Both the position numbers and the translations under genes were made by a program. Positions 46,944 through 56,296 of a stretch of DNA of 64,000 bases are shown here, piece after piece. The stretch comes from Rhodovastum sp963709085. GTDB lineage: Bacteria; Pseudomonadota; Alphaproteobacteria; Acetobacterales; Acetobacteraceae. The DNA lies in contig CAVPVB010000007.1 of the NCBI GenBank assembly GCA_963709085.1, positions 2,852,001-2,916,000 on the forward strand, read 5' to 3'. Under the pieces are notes generated by a model. The model was not told the DNA's origin. It worked only from the letters and a program-made list of their open reading frames with translations, and made no database searches. Each line of letters opens with the position of its first letter. Position 1 is the first letter of the stretch.

Positions 46944-47230
46944 CACTCCACCACCTTCGGCACCGCGTAGAAATCGCCGGCCCGGTCGGGCGCGTTGGCC
47001 AGCACGAGCTCGACGATGCCGCCATCGGTCACCGCGTCCTCGCGCAGTTTCAGCGCCATCTGCGCGCCGCCGCTCAGCGGCTCCACGCCGTCCACATCCA
47101 CCTCGTTGAGCTGTTCGATCCAGCCCAGGATGCCGTTCAACTCGGCCTGAAGCTGCGGCAGTTGCGATTCCTCCACCCGGATGCGCGCCAGCTTGGCGAT
47201 GCGCCGGACGGTCGCGGGGTCGAGCGACAT
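46943..47230 (-). CDS. gatC: Aspartyl/glutamyl-tRNA amidotransferase subunit C
   Basis: 95 residues, the small subunit that holds GatA and GatB together. SLDPATVRRIAKLARIRVEE, LNGILGWIEQLNEVDVDGVEPL and the C-terminal REDAVTDGG...FYAVPKVVE are the family signature. Start ATG 47230; first gene of the gatCAB operon and divergent from ruvX, with a 45-base gap in which both promoters must be compact. Confidence 0.95.
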   Translation of the reverse strand: MSLDPATVRRIAKLARIRVEESQLPQLQAELNGILGWIEQLNEVDVDGVEPLSGGAQMALKLREDAVTDGGIVELVLANAPDRAGDFYAVPKVVE

Positions 47231-47275
47231 CTTTTCTCCTGTCGTCGGAATGGGCGCGGGACCATAAACGCGGCC

Positions 47276-47743
47276 ATGCCCTTGTTCAACATGACCGACC
47301 TGCGCGGCCGCCTCGCGCCCGGACAACGGCTGATCGGGCTCGACCCGGGCAGCCGGACCGTGGGCGTGGCGTTGTCCGATGTGTCGCTGATGCTGGCCAG
47401 CCCCTATGGCGCGCTGCGCCGCGGCAAGCTCACCGCCAATGCCGCCGAGCTTGCCGCCATTGCCCGCCGCGAGGGCGCCGGCGGGCTGGTGGTCGGGCTG
47501 CCGCTGTCGATGGACGGGCACGCCGGCCCCGCCGCCCAGGCGGCGCGCGACTGGGCGCATGCTCTCTCAGCCACTACCGGTCTGCCGGCGGCGCTGTGGG
47601 ATGAGCGTCTGTCCTCCTCCGCGGTCAACCGCTTCCTGATCAACGAGGCCGACCTCAGCCGCCGCCGCCGTGCCGAACTGGTGGACCGGATGGCGGCGGC
47701 CTACATGCTGCAGGCCGCGTTGGACGCCAGCCGTCCGGCGTGA
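47276..47743 (+). CDS. ruvX: Putative Holliday junction resolvase / pre-16S rRNA nuclease
   Basis: 155 residues; YqgF/RuvX family, RNase H fold. The acidic active-site motif IGLDPGSRTVGVALSD, the strand GGLVVGLPLSMDG, and DERLSSSAVNRFLI are visible. Known members process the 5' end of 16S rRNA or cut Holliday junctions. Start ATG 47276; it is divergent from gatC. Length is normal. Confidence 0.92.
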   Translation: MPLFNMTDLRGRLAPGQRLIGLDPGSRTVGVALSDVSLMLASPYGALRRGKLTANAAELAAIARREGAGGLVVGLPLSMDGHAGPAAQAARDWAHALSATTGLPAALWDERLSSSAVNRFLINEADLSRRRRAELVDRMAAAYMLQAALDASRPA

Positions 47744-47781
47744 CCCGCTACGGGACCGGCACCGCTACGGAACTGGCCCCG

Positions 47782-48639
47782 CTACGGAACTGGCACCGAG
47801 ACGGACGGGGTCAGCTTCGTCGGCACAAGGTTGACCGGCGCGCCCGGCGCCAGCGCGTCCGGCACGGGAATGGTCGCCGGGAGCGCCACGGAGGTGCTCG
47901 CCGCATGCGTCGTGGTCGTCACCGAAACAGCCGGCGTGGTCGCCCCCTGCTGTGCCGCCGCCGCCGGAGCGGGGGAATTTGATCCGCCGGGCGCCGCATC
48001 CGCGGGCGGAGCCGCATCGCTTTTGGCCGGCGCGTCCTGGGGCGGGGCGCCGGCCGGCGGGGTCGTGCCTGGCGTGGCGCCGGCCGCCGGCGGAACCGGC
48101 CCGGCCGCGTGAAGGGATTCCTTCGCCGCCTCCGGCGTTTCAGGCGGCAGTGACACCGTATAGTCCGGCACGATGCGCGCCTGCGATCCGGCAATCACCA
48201 GCACGTGCTCGCCGATGGCCAGCGGCGGATCGTCCTTCTGCGTCACCGAGACCAGTTCCTTGTTGGCCTTGCGCACGATGTATTCATACGCGGTGGTGTC
48301 GCCGCCGGCATGCTCCACCCCGGTGCCGATCAGGCCGCCGATCAGGCTGCCGCCCAGCGCGCCGAAGGCCGATGTCGTCCCCGGGCCAAGCTGCGAACCG
48401 GCAATGCCGCCGGCAGCCCCGCCCACCACCGCCCCGGTGGCGCCGGAAACCTTGACATCCACGTGGCGGACGCCGACCACCACCCCCTGCTCGGCCTTGT
48501 TGGCCTGCTGGACGGCGCCGGAATTATAGGTATTCGGCGACAAATCGGGCGAACAGCCCGACGCGGCCAGGCCGAACAGCAAAACCGCCGGCGCAAGGCC
48601 AGCGCGTAACGCATGAAAACTGGCGGACCTTCCGGCCAT
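47782..48639 (-). CDS. Glycine-zipper lipoprotein
   Basis: 285 residues. Lipoprotein signal PAVLLFGLAASGC (lipobox ASGC), so lipidated at that Cys. A glycine zipper 2TM-like segment follows (GATGAVVGGAAGGIAGSQLG ... GALGGSLIGGLIG), as in SlyB/Pcp outer-membrane lipoproteins. The C-terminal ~130 residues are low-complexity Ala/Pro/Thr, uncommon in SlyB. VRKANKELVSVTQKDDPPLAIGEHVLVIAG forms the beta strand domain typical of the family. Probably an outer-membrane stability factor. Start ATG 48639. Confidence 0.82.
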   Translation of the reverse strand: MAGRSASFHALRAGLAPAVLLFGLAASGCSPDLSPNTYNSGAVQQANKAEQGVVVGVRHVDVKVSGATGAVVGGAAGGIAGSQLGPGTTSAFGALGGSLIGGLIGTGVEHAGGDTTAYEYIVRKANKELVSVTQKDDPPLAIGEHVLVIAGSQARIVPDYTVSLPPETPEAAKESLHAAGPVPPAAGATPGTTPPAGAPPQDAPAKSDAAPPADAAPGGSNSPAPAAAAQQGATTPAVSVTTTTHAASTSVALPATIPVPDALAPGAPVNLVPTKLTPSVSVPVP

Positions 48640-48920
48640 CCTTGCCCCCGGGTTGCCATTGCACCAACATCCAGCGCGCCCGTCACCGACGCGCGGCACC
48701 ACCGTCTTCCCCCCATCATTATCCGGTCACGGTGCGGCCACCACGCAGCCGCCGCAGGGCGCATACCCCCGACCGTACGGCAGGTTGTGCACCATCCGGC
48801 TGCCGGACGCCAGCAAAGGTCGTCAGGCGTGCTCTTCAGGTATACCGCTCGGATCGCGCCACCACCCCGACCGGCTGGCGCCGCCTCGGGGTCAGGAGCC
48901 GTGCGTTACTGAACCGCGCC

Positions 48921-49163
48921 TTACTGAAGCGGCGCGTCGGTGGGCCACGGCAAGGCCGGCACCGCTTCGAACGGAGTCGCAGCCGGCACGCCCTTGCGCG
49001 CGAGCAGCGCCGCAACCCGGCCATTCACCTCGGTGTGCTTGAGGTGCTGCCGCCATTCCGATGGCAATGCATCGCGCCGGAAGGACGCGATATACTGGTC
49101 CGTGGCGACGAACACCATGGCAGCGTCGATCGCCACAATACGTGCCTCCACCGAACAGGTCAT
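48921..49163 (-). CDS. Hypothetical small protein
   Basis: 80 residues starting at ATG 49163, behind a purine-rich AGGGGGG site. No recognised domain; the N-terminal TCSVEARIVAIDAAMVFVATDQYIAS is mildly hydrophobic and the C-terminus is Pro/Ala-rich. Codon use looks like the host. Real but unnamed, or possibly non-coding; moderate support only. Confidence 0.45.
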   Translation of the reverse strand: MTCSVEARIVAIDAAMVFVATDQYIASFRRDALPSEWRQHLKHTEVNGRVAALLARKGVPAATPFEAVPALPWPTDAPLQ

Positions 49164-49305
49164 CCAGGCCCCCTGCCGCTTTCCGCGGAAGATATTTTAC
49201 CATTAATATACCATTATCACCGGTGCGTGAAGTCCGAACTGAAGCGCTGCCAGGGAATCGCATTTTGGAAACCGATTGCCATGAGGGGCTTGCAGTACGC
49301 CGCGG

Positions 49306-51606
49306 TCAGCCGGCCAGCAAGGCCACATCCTTCACGTCCTGGGCGCGCTGGCGGGCCCGCCGCTCGTAGCTGGCCTGGTTCTTGGTGCACACCAGGCCGT
49401 AGGGCCGGCCACGCTGGTCGGTCGTGGTGTCGACGTCGCTGCCGGCTTTCCGGATGGTATCCGCGACATGCCGCCGGCTGGCTTCGGCCGCCTTGAGGGT
49501 CCAGGTTTTGAGCGCCGGGTCGTCGAGGAAGCGGGCCAGTTCCTGGCAGTGCGGGCAGTGGCAGGAAAGCCGGCTCGCCCGTCGCCAGTCGGCGGGGGGC
49601 GCCAGTTTTTCGGCGATTCGCGCCCGCAGATGCGCCAGCGCCGCCGTCCGCAGCCGCGCCGCTGCCGGCGTTGCCAGGGCCGCACCGTCCTCGGCCAGAA
49701 CCCGCAGCGCCGGCACGATGACGCTGTCCAGGCCGTAGGTCGCCGGCCAGGCCAGCAACTGGTCGACGGCCCGCCCGGCCAGTGCCGCATCGATGGCGTT
49801 GAGGCCGGCGATCAGAGCGACGACGAACTCCGGCTCCATCGTCGGCCGGGCCTGCCAGGCGGGGATCGGCGCGGCGTGCGCCGGGTCGCCCGGCAATGCC
49901 GCCACCAGCCGGGTTGCCGCGCCGGCCAGGCTGGCGCGGTTGCGCGGCCACGCAATCGCGAGCCGGGCCAGCAGGTCGGCGCAGGCGGCCGGCGCCTTCT
50001 CCGCCGTCCCGGCCACGATCCGCTCCACCAGTTCGGCCCGGCGCTTCGGCGGCAGGCCCGCCAGGGCGGTGGTGATGGCGGCGTTGTCGGCGCGGGCGTG
50101 CCGGCCGGCGGCGACCACCTCCAGCAGGAACCGCTCGATGGCGGCCGTGTCGCCGAGCCGGGTCAGCAGGTCGAGCAGGCGGGCGGCCTCGCCCGGCGCC
50201 TCGTCGCCGCCTGGGTAGTCGTCGCCTGGGTAGTCGTCGCCTGGGTACGAGGGCTCGCCCGGCCAGTCGGCGATCATGTTGCCGGCAAGATCATGCGCCG
50301 CGGCGGCAAGGGCGGCCCGCTGCGCCGGTTCGCTCTCGGTCCAGCGGCGCACCAGCGCATCCAGATAGGGCAGCGTCGCCGCCAGGCCGCCCTGGCTCAG
50401 CACCGCGAAGCGATGGTCGGCCGGCCACAGCACCAGCGCCGCGCGCCGGTAGGTGCGTTCGAACGATGCGCCCTCGTTGCCGGTGGCCTCGTGGAAATGC
50501 TCCTCGTCGGGCTTGAGCGCCGCCAGTGCCTCGGGCGGGGCGAATTCATCGTCCTCTGCCGGGATCGCGCCGAACGCGAACGCCCCGCCGTCGCGGTCAC
50601 GCCACTCCGACAGGGTCACAAGCCGGTCGAACACCTCCCCGGCCTCCAGGTCGTCCTCGTCATCCCAGCGCCCGCGGCGCGTGTCCGCATACTCGGCGGC
50701 CCCGCTTTCCTCGATGGTCAGCAGCGCCAGGTGCAAATCGCACTGCGCCTGATCGGCCGCCGCGGCCAGCACGCCGGCCACCGCGGCATCCACCCCCTTC
50801 AGCGCCGAAAAGCCCAGCTCCGCCGGCGTGTAGGCATGTTCCAGGAGATGGATCAGCTTCTCCGGCACCTCCTCGTCAGGCGCATAGGTGCCGTTTCCCC
50901 ACGCCTGCAGCAGACCAGCGAGACGGACCTGTTCGCGCTCGTAGCCGGGCGGCTGGGGCGGTTTGCCGCGTCCCGGCCGCACCAGGTTATAAACCAGGGT
51001 CAGGCGGCTGCCCTCGGTGACGGGCAGCACCTCGTGCACGCAATCGGCATAAAACGCGGCGAATCCGGCCTCGGCCGGGTCGTCGCGGTGCAGGTCGAGT
51101 TGAACCTCGCGGCCCTTGTGGCGGACCACCAGCCCGCCGCCGGCAAACAGCGAGGGCAGCACGATCACCAGCGTGGCGAACATGCCGGGCAGCTTCTCGG
51201 TGTCGCGGTGACCGACGAAGAATCCGCCCGCCTCGTAGAGCAGCAGCTTGTGCAGCGAGGCGGAAATCGGCGCCTCCACGCCCAGCCCCTCGGCGACCCG
51301 GGCGAGAATGGCCTCCAGCGTCGCCGCCCAGCCGCGCCCGCCGAGGCGCACATGCTCCGGGCCGATCTGCCAGCTGCGCCGCACCGATGGATCGAGGATG
51401 GTCGCCTCGCCACGGCCATAGGGCGCCGGTTCCGCCACCGCGGCCAGTTGCGCCGCCTGCGCCGGCAGCAACGGCAAGGCCACCCGGCCGACGCCCTCCA
51501 CCTCCAGCACGGGCGCGCGCAATTCGGCGGTGCCGGTGGCGAAAAACCCGCCCGGGCGGCGCACGGTGGCGAGAATTCCGGCAAGTTCGGTGGTGATCGG
51601 TGCCAT
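49306..51606 (-). CDS. Large Fe(II)/2-oxoglutarate dioxygenase domain protein
   Basis: 766 residues from ATG 51606. An N-terminal P4H-type dioxygenase domain (residues ~100-245) shows the HxD in FFVGHRDTEKLPGMFATLVI, distal His in ADCVHEVLP and Arg in TEGSRLTLVYNL. The long rest (~260-690) is helical. A repeated YPGDD segment (three copies, coded at about 50209-50253) is followed by a C-terminal Cys-rich motif CHCPHCQELARFLDDP and YGLVCTKNQASYERR. I recall the same C-terminal block in many fungal proteins of this type, so cross-kingdom transfer is possible. Target unknown. Confidence 0.78.
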   Translation of the reverse strand: MAPITTELAGILATVRRPGGFFATGTAELRAPVLEVEGVGRVALPLLPAQAAQLAAVAEPAPYGRGEATILDPSVRRSWQIGPEHVRLGGRGWAATLEAILARVAEGLGVEAPISASLHKLLLYEAGGFFVGHRDTEKLPGMFATLVIVLPSLFAGGGLVVRHKGREVQLDLHRDDPAEAGFAAFYADCVHEVLPVTEGSRLTLVYNLVRPGRGKPPQPPGYEREQVRLAGLLQAWGNGTYAPDEEVPEKLIHLLEHAYTPAELGFSALKGVDAAVAGVLAAAADQAQCDLHLALLTIEESGAAEYADTRRGRWDDEDDLEAGEVFDRLVTLSEWRDRDGGAFAFGAIPAEDDEFAPPEALAALKPDEEHFHEATGNEGASFERTYRRAALVLWPADHRFAVLSQGGLAATLPYLDALVRRWTESEPAQRAALAAAAHDLAGNMIADWPGEPSYPGDDYPGDDYPGGDEAPGEAARLLDLLTRLGDTAAIERFLLEVVAAGRHARADNAAITTALAGLPPKRRAELVERIVAGTAEKAPAACADLLARLAIAWPRNRASLAGAATRLVAALPGDPAHAAPIPAWQARPTMEPEFVVALIAGLNAIDAALAGRAVDQLLAWPATYGLDSVIVPALRVLAEDGAALATPAAARLRTAALAHLRARIAEKLAPPADWRRASRLSCHCPHCQELARFLDDPALKTWTLKAAEASRRHVADTIRKAGSDVDTTTDQRGRPYGLVCTKNQASYERRARQRAQDVKDVALLAG

Positions 51607-51775
51607 AACTGAACCATACCAGAGCGATCCGGGGATGAAAGACCACCGGTGCCTTTGCTGTGATTCGTTCCGATTTCCCCAGCGCAGCGCGTCCGATCCT
51701 GTCCGGCCGCATGCGCGCCGGCTTTCCATGCGGCGCGGCCGGGACCATATAACGGCGGAGCCGAGGAGAGCCTGC

Positions 51776-52084
51776 ATGTCAGCAAGCGGAGAGCCGCCAC
51801 ATGTCCACGCCTGCCAGGGGGGCGACGAGGACGAAAGCGACCAGGAGGAGGGCGGGCCGCCCGCTGACCTCAGCCACGCCGGCGCAGTGGTCGACAAGGC
51901 GATCGAATACATGACCGGGCAGAATATCGGCGCGCTCGCCATTGCCTCTGCCCTGCTGGGCGGCGCGCTTGGCATGCTGTCGCGCAGCCTGGGCGACGAG
52001 GCGATCGTCCGCGTGCTCGACAATGCGATTGCCAGCGTGCGCGCCGGCGACCTGCACCGCATCGACGGCGGCGGGCGGGCATAA
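51776..52084 (+). CDS. Hypothetical acidic protein with a hydrophobic core
   Basis: 102 residues from ATG 51776, with GAGGAGAG upstream. N-terminal acidic/His segment (ACQGGDEDESDQEEGG), then a hydrophobic Ala/Gly-rich segment (IGALAIASALLGGALGML) that could be one membrane helix or a helical hairpin. Not recognised. It lies between the divergent Fe2OG gene and rpmB and has host-like codons. Confidence 0.55.
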   Translation: MSASGEPPHVHACQGGDEDESDQEEGGPPADLSHAGAVVDKAIEYMTGQNIGALAIASALLGGALGMLSRSLGDEAIVRVLDNAIASVRAGDLHRIDGGGRA

Positions 52085-52085
52085 G

Positions 52086-52134
52086 ACAAGGCCAGGACGC
52101 TTAGGAAAGGCCGGGGCGCTGCCCTGGCCTTCCT
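52086..52134. repeat. Interspersed palindromic repeat, partial copy
   Basis: Contains AAGGCCAGGACGCTTAGG and AAGGCCGGGGCGCTGCCCTGGCCTTCC, overlapping parts of the family, between the small gene and rpmB. Possible terminator for the small gene. Confidence 0.55.
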
Positions 52135-52142
52135 CACGCGGC

Positions 52143-52171
52143 TTGACGCATGCGGGACCATCCGCCATAAG
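52143..52171 (+). promoter_or_regulatory. Sigma-70-type promoter for rpmB
   Basis: TTGACG (52143-52148) and CATAAG (52166-52171) separated by 17 bases, 36 bases before the rpmB start. The match to TTGACA/TATAAT is reasonable for this GC content but is a visual call. Confidence 0.4.
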
Positions 52172-52206
52172 CCCCGCCTTCCGATAGTTCGAGGGTTTTC
52201 ATCACC

Positions 52207-52506
52207 ATGTCCCGCCGCTGCGAGATCACGGGCAAGGGCGTCCTGTCCGGCAACAATGTCAGCCACGCCAACAACAAGACGCGCCGCCGCTTCCTGCCCA
52301 ACCTGCAGGAATCGTCCATGCTGTCCGACATCCTCGGCGTGAGCGTCACCATGCGCCTGTCCACCCGCGGCATCCGCACGGTGGAACATAATGGCGGCAT
52401 CGACGCCTTCCTGCTGGGCACCCCGAATCGGCAGCTGCCGGAAGCGGCTCAGGTGGTGAAACGGCGCATCCTGCGCGCCCAGGCGAAGCGGCAGGCATCC
52501 GCCTGA
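52207..52506 (+). CDS. rpmB: 50S ribosomal protein L28
   Basis: 99 residues; conserved ribosomal protein of the large subunit. Starts SRRCEITGKGVLSGNNVSHA, continues NNKTRRRFLPNLQES and MRLSTRGIRTVEHNGGIDAF, matching alphaproteobacterial L28 throughout. Monocistronic by layout, with its own promoter-like sequence and a downstream hairpin. Confidence 0.97.
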   Translation: MSRRCEITGKGVLSGNNVSHANNKTRRRFLPNLQESSMLSDILGVSVTMRLSTRGIRTVEHNGGIDAFLLGTPNRQLPEAAQVVKRRILRAQAKRQASA

Positions 52507-52523
52507 CGGGGATCACCCGAAAG

Positions 52524-52575
52524 AAGCAACGGATTACATCTCTGCAAACCAGGCCCCAACCGGCATCCGTTGCTT
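52524..52575 (+). terminator. Long-loop hairpin after rpmB
   Basis: AAGCAACGGAT (52524-52534) pairs perfectly with ATCCGTTGCTT (52565-52575) across a 30-base loop, 18 bases after rpmB stop. Probably the transcription terminator, or an attenuator for the next gene; the loop is longer than usual. Confidence 0.45.
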
Positions 52576-52651
52576 TGATCTGAATCGCCTTCGCGACCCG
52601 GCTTGGGTTATGACATCCGCGTGACCAACATGCGCGGAGCATTCCCCAGCC

Positions 52652-54514
52652 ATGCGTCCTTCTATTGTCCGATTGCTGATCCTGCTGTTTGCCCTGGCCG
52701 GCCCGGCCCGCGCCGAGCACGTAGCGCATATTCGCATCGACCTTTCGGACGTGGTCTACACGGTCAATCCGGACCAGACGTACACCGAAACGGTTACGAT
52801 CGACCGCACGCTGCTGACCACCCGCGGCATCCAGTCGCGCGACCGCTCCGCCATATCGTACTATCCTGACCAGCAGACGCTGGAGGTGCTGGAGGCCTGG
52901 GTCGACCAGCCCGACGGCACCCGCCTGCCGGTCGGGCCGGAGAGCCGCTTCACCCGTCCTTCGGCGGCCACCCAGGACGCGCCCGGCTTCACCGCCAGCC
53001 TGACCACCACCATCGTCTACCCGCAGCTTCGCCCGGGCAGCCGCACCCATGTCAAGTTCCGCCGGGTGCAGACCACCCGGCCGGTGCTCGGCTTCAACGC
53101 CTGGTCGGAGGCCGAGCTGGAGGACCCGACGCTGCGGGACCGCATGGAAATCGATCTGCCCGCCGACCTCAAGCTGCAATGGCGCAGCCGCGGCGCGGTA
53201 ACGGTCACGGACAGCACCGAAGACGGCATCCGGCGGGTCGTGGCCGAAATGCCGCCCACCCAGGGCCAGGAACCCGAGCGCAGCAGCGTCGATACCAGCG
53301 ATTTCCAGCCGATCTTCCTGGCCACCACGCTGCCCGACCTGGAATCGGTCGGCGCGATCTATTACCGCCAGAGCCAGGGCCGTGCGGTTGTCACTCCTGA
53401 AATCGCCGCCCTGGCGGCGAAGATCGTCGGCGAGCACACCGGGCTCGAGGCCGCCCGCGCCATCTACGACTGGGTGACGGTCAACATCCGCTACATCGCC
53501 GTCTATCTGAACCCCAATGACGGCTGGGTGCCGCACGAAGCGGCCGAGGTGCTGAAGAACGGCTACGGCGACTGCAAGGACCACACGGTGCTCATGCAGG
53601 CCCTGCTCGGCGCCCGCGGCATCGTCGGACAGGCCGCCCTCATTCAGTGGGGCAACCGGTACGCCGACCTGCCGCTCGGCACGCCGCTGGAGTTCAACCA
53701 CGCCATCGTCTACCTGCCCGACTACGATCTCTACCTGAACCCGACCAACCCTTATGCCCCGTTCGACAGCCTGGACAGCACGCTGTCGGGCAAGCGCGTG
53801 GTCATCGCGACCGGCACCGGACGGGTGGCGCGCACGCCGGCCTCGACGCCCTCCAGCTACCACTACGCCATCGACAGCCGGGTCAGCATCGACGCCGAGG
53901 GCACCATCGATGGCCGCGCCAACTGGACGTTGTCGCCGAACGTGGACTCCACCCTGCGTGCCTACCTGGCGAACGCCAGTTCGCCGGGCGACCTGATGGA
54001 ACGGGTGCTGCTGAGCACCCCGGAAGGCGGGTTCGGCAACTTCAAGGCCAGCGACCCGCGCGACCTCGCCACCCCGCTCACGGTCAGCGCCACCTGGCAC
54101 AGCCCGCGCGGCGTGACGCTGCGGGAAGCCGATGCGGCCGTCCCGGTGCCGACCGGCCCCGACATGGAACCCGCCCACCGGCTGCGCCGGTTCCTCTCGG
54201 CCGACGGCACCCGGCACATGCCCCTGGTGATCGGCGCCACCGACCTGGGCTGGACCACCACGATCGCCCTGGCGCCAGGCATCTCCGCCACACGCCTGCC
54301 CTCCGACGTCGATATCCGCACCGCGGCCGGCCGCTACACCGCTCACTACCTGCGCGACGGCAGCAACGTGCAGGTGGTCCGCAACCTGGTGATCGACCGT
54401 GACGTGTTCCAGCCGAACGAATACCCCGAGCTGGAACGCCTGCTCTACGCCGCCCTGGACGACACCCGCAGCACGTTGACCCTGTCGCGGGCGCAGGCGG
54501 TGGTAAGTAAGTAA
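52652..54514 (+). CDS. DUF3857 domain transglutaminase-like protein
   Basis: 620 residues with an N-terminal Sec signal (IVRLLILLFALAGPARA), so periplasmic. The DUF3857 region occupies about residues 50-240. The transglutaminase-like domain follows: the triad is Cys308 in GYGDCKDHT, His350 in EFNHAIVYLPDYDLYLN and the following Asp. The C-terminal third is beta-rich. Proteins of this kind (DUF3857 plus transglutaminase core) are common in Proteobacteria with unknown substrate. The gene ends next to a large cruciform repeat. Confidence 0.88.
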   Translation: MRPSIVRLLILLFALAGPARAEHVAHIRIDLSDVVYTVNPDQTYTETVTIDRTLLTTRGIQSRDRSAISYYPDQQTLEVLEAWVDQPDGTRLPVGPESRFTRPSAATQDAPGFTASLTTTIVYPQLRPGSRTHVKFRRVQTTRPVLGFNAWSEAELEDPTLRDRMEIDLPADLKLQWRSRGAVTVTDSTEDGIRRVVAEMPPTQGQEPERSSVDTSDFQPIFLATTLPDLESVGAIYYRQSQGRAVVTPEIAALAAKIVGEHTGLEAARAIYDWVTVNIRYIAVYLNPNDGWVPHEAAEVLKNGYGDCKDHTVLMQALLGARGIVGQAALIQWGNRYADLPLGTPLEFNHAIVYLPDYDLYLNPTNPYAPFDSLDSTLSGKRVVIATGTGRVARTPASTPSSYHYAIDSRVSIDAEGTIDGRANWTLSPNVDSTLRAYLANASSPGDLMERVLLSTPEGGFGNFKASDPRDLATPLTVSATWHSPRGVTLREADAAVPVPTGPDMEPAHRLRRFLSADGTRHMPLVIGATDLGWTTTIALAPGISATRLPSDVDIRTAAGRYTAHYLRDGSNVQVVRNLVIDRDVFQPNEYPELERLLYAALDDTRSTLTLSRAQAVVSK

Positions 54515-54706
54515 GGCCAGGGCTCTGCCCCTGGACCCCGCTAAGGGCGGAGCCCTTAGAACCCATTCATTTTAAGGGTTTTGGGAAGAGGGGGGTGAGG
54601 CAAGGCCGCGGCCCCTCCTCACCCCCCCTCTTCTCAAAACCCTTAATGAGCGGGGTCCAGGGGCCTCTCGGCCCTTGGCGGGTCCAGGGCAGAGCCCTGG
54701 CCTTCC
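54515..54706. repeat. Composite palindromic element, nested inverted repeats
   Basis: Outer copies of the interspersed family (about 54515-54566 forward and 54645-54705 reversed) flank an inner 29-base inverted repeat, TTAAGGGTTTTGGGAAGAGG (54572 onward, to 54600) with its mate ending ACCCTTAA at 54617-54646, around a ~16-base centre rich in GC. The whole can fold into one cruciform of about 190 bases. It starts immediately after the DUF3857 gene and precedes the NupC-like gene. Confidence 0.8.
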
Positions 54707-54770
54707 TTCCCTCGCTGGACAGCCCCCGCCCGCCCCGCAATAACGTCCCGTCATTTCGGAGGCGCGGACG

Positions 54771-56022
54771 ATGGACGGATTCCGGCCGGTTCTGGGCATC
54801 GCCGTGCTGCTGGGTACTGGCCTGGTTGTTCAGCGAGGACTGGCGGCGGGTGCGGCTGCGCCCCGTGATCGGCGGCGTGGCGCTGCAATGGGCGCTGGCC
54901 ATGCTGCTGCTGTGGTTTCCGCCGGCGCGGCGGGCGATGCTGTCGGTCAACGACGGCGCCGAGGCGCTGAACCATGCCACCCAGGCCGGCACGCGCTTCG
55001 TGTTCGGCTACCTCGCCGGCGGCCCCCTGCCGTTCACCGAAGCGGTGCCGGGCGCGGCCTTTATTCTCGCCTTCCAGGCGCTGCCGCTGGTGCTGACCAT
55101 CAGTGCGCTGGCGACGCTGCTGTTCCACTGGGGCGTGCTGCAGACGGTGATGCGCGGCTTCGCCTGGGTGCTGCGGCGCACGATGGGGGTCGGCGGGGCA
55201 CTGGCTCTGGGGGCGGCGGTGCATGTGTTCGTCGGCATGGTGGAGGCGCCGCTGCTGGTGCGGCCATGGCTCGCGCGCATGCAGCGCGGCGAGTTGTTCG
55301 CGCTGATGACCTGCGGCATGGCCGGCATCGCCGGCACGGTGATGGTGATCTACGGCAGCATCCTGGGCCCGGTGATTCCGGACGCGCTGGGCAACATCGT
55401 GTCGGCCGCCATCATCAGCACCCCGGCGGCGATCGCGGTGGCGGCGCTGATGATTCCCTTCGACCCCGGCCGCGAGGACGAGGCGCGGCTGGTGTTGCCC
55501 GACCCGCCGGCCGATTCGCTCGATGCGGTGGTGAAGGGCACCGCGCAGGGCGTGCCGATCCTGGCCTCCATCATGGCGGTGCTGCTGGTGACGGTGGCGC
55601 TGGTGACGCTGCTGAACATGCTGCTGGGCCTGTTGCCGCCGGTGGACGGCGAGGCGGTGTCGCTGCAGCGGATTTTCGCGCTGCCGTTCCGCCCGGTGGT
55701 GTGGCTGATCGGCGTGCCGTGGGAGCAGGCCGGCACGGCCGCGGGGCTGATGGCGACGAAAACGGCGCTGAACGAGTTCGTGGCGTATTTGAATCTGGCT
55801 GCCCTGCCGGGCAATGCGCTGTCGCCGCACAGCCGGCTTATCCTCACCTTCGCGCTGTGCGGATTCGCCAATTTCGGCAGCGTGGGAATCATGGTGGGCG
55901 GCATTTCCGCCATGATCCCGGAGCGGCGCGACGAGGTAGCGAAACTGGGCCTGCGCTCGCTGGTGTCGGGCACGATCGCGACATGCACGAGCGGCGCGGT
56001 GGCGGGGGTGCTGGTCGCGTAG
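54771..56022 (+). CDS. NupC-type nucleoside transporter, frameshifted
   Basis: Concentrative nucleoside transporter family, about 416 residues after repair. The first frame (ATG 54771) gives DGFRPVLGIAVLLG; one surplus A at 54816 shifts it to LAWLFSEDWRRVR, the usual CNT start. The core has FGYLAGG, AAVHVFVGMVEAPLLVRPWL, ICGS-like MVIYGSILGPVIPDALGNIV, TKTALNEFVAYL and GFANFGSVGIMVGGISAMIPERRDEVA, all characteristic. Nucleoside uptake coupled to H+ or Na+. The break is most likely a sequence error. Confidence 0.88.
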
Positions 56023-56026
56023 CCGC

Positions 56027-56068
56027 CGACGACTGGGGACCGACGACTGGGGACCGACAACTGGGCGC
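56027..56068. repeat. Triple 14-base tandem repeat
   Basis: Two exact units of CGACGACTGGGGAC and a third diverged one (CGACAACTGGGCGC), immediately after the NupC-like gene. Confidence 0.75.
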
Positions 56069-56296
56069 CGACAGTCCGACCCGGCGATCGCCAGGCACCT
56101 GTTCTGCTCGTTCCTCGCATCGTCAGGTATTTGACCCGGCCCGCCCCAATGTGACGGTTCCGTCGCACGTCGATTTCGTCAACATTCTGTTATCCGACTT
56201 CATCGTATCAGATCACGAGATCGCGAGGCTTGGCCAACCAGCCCAACGCGATCTGGTGCCGCCTGGACAATCAGGTCTGTTTGTGGAGATCGAAGA

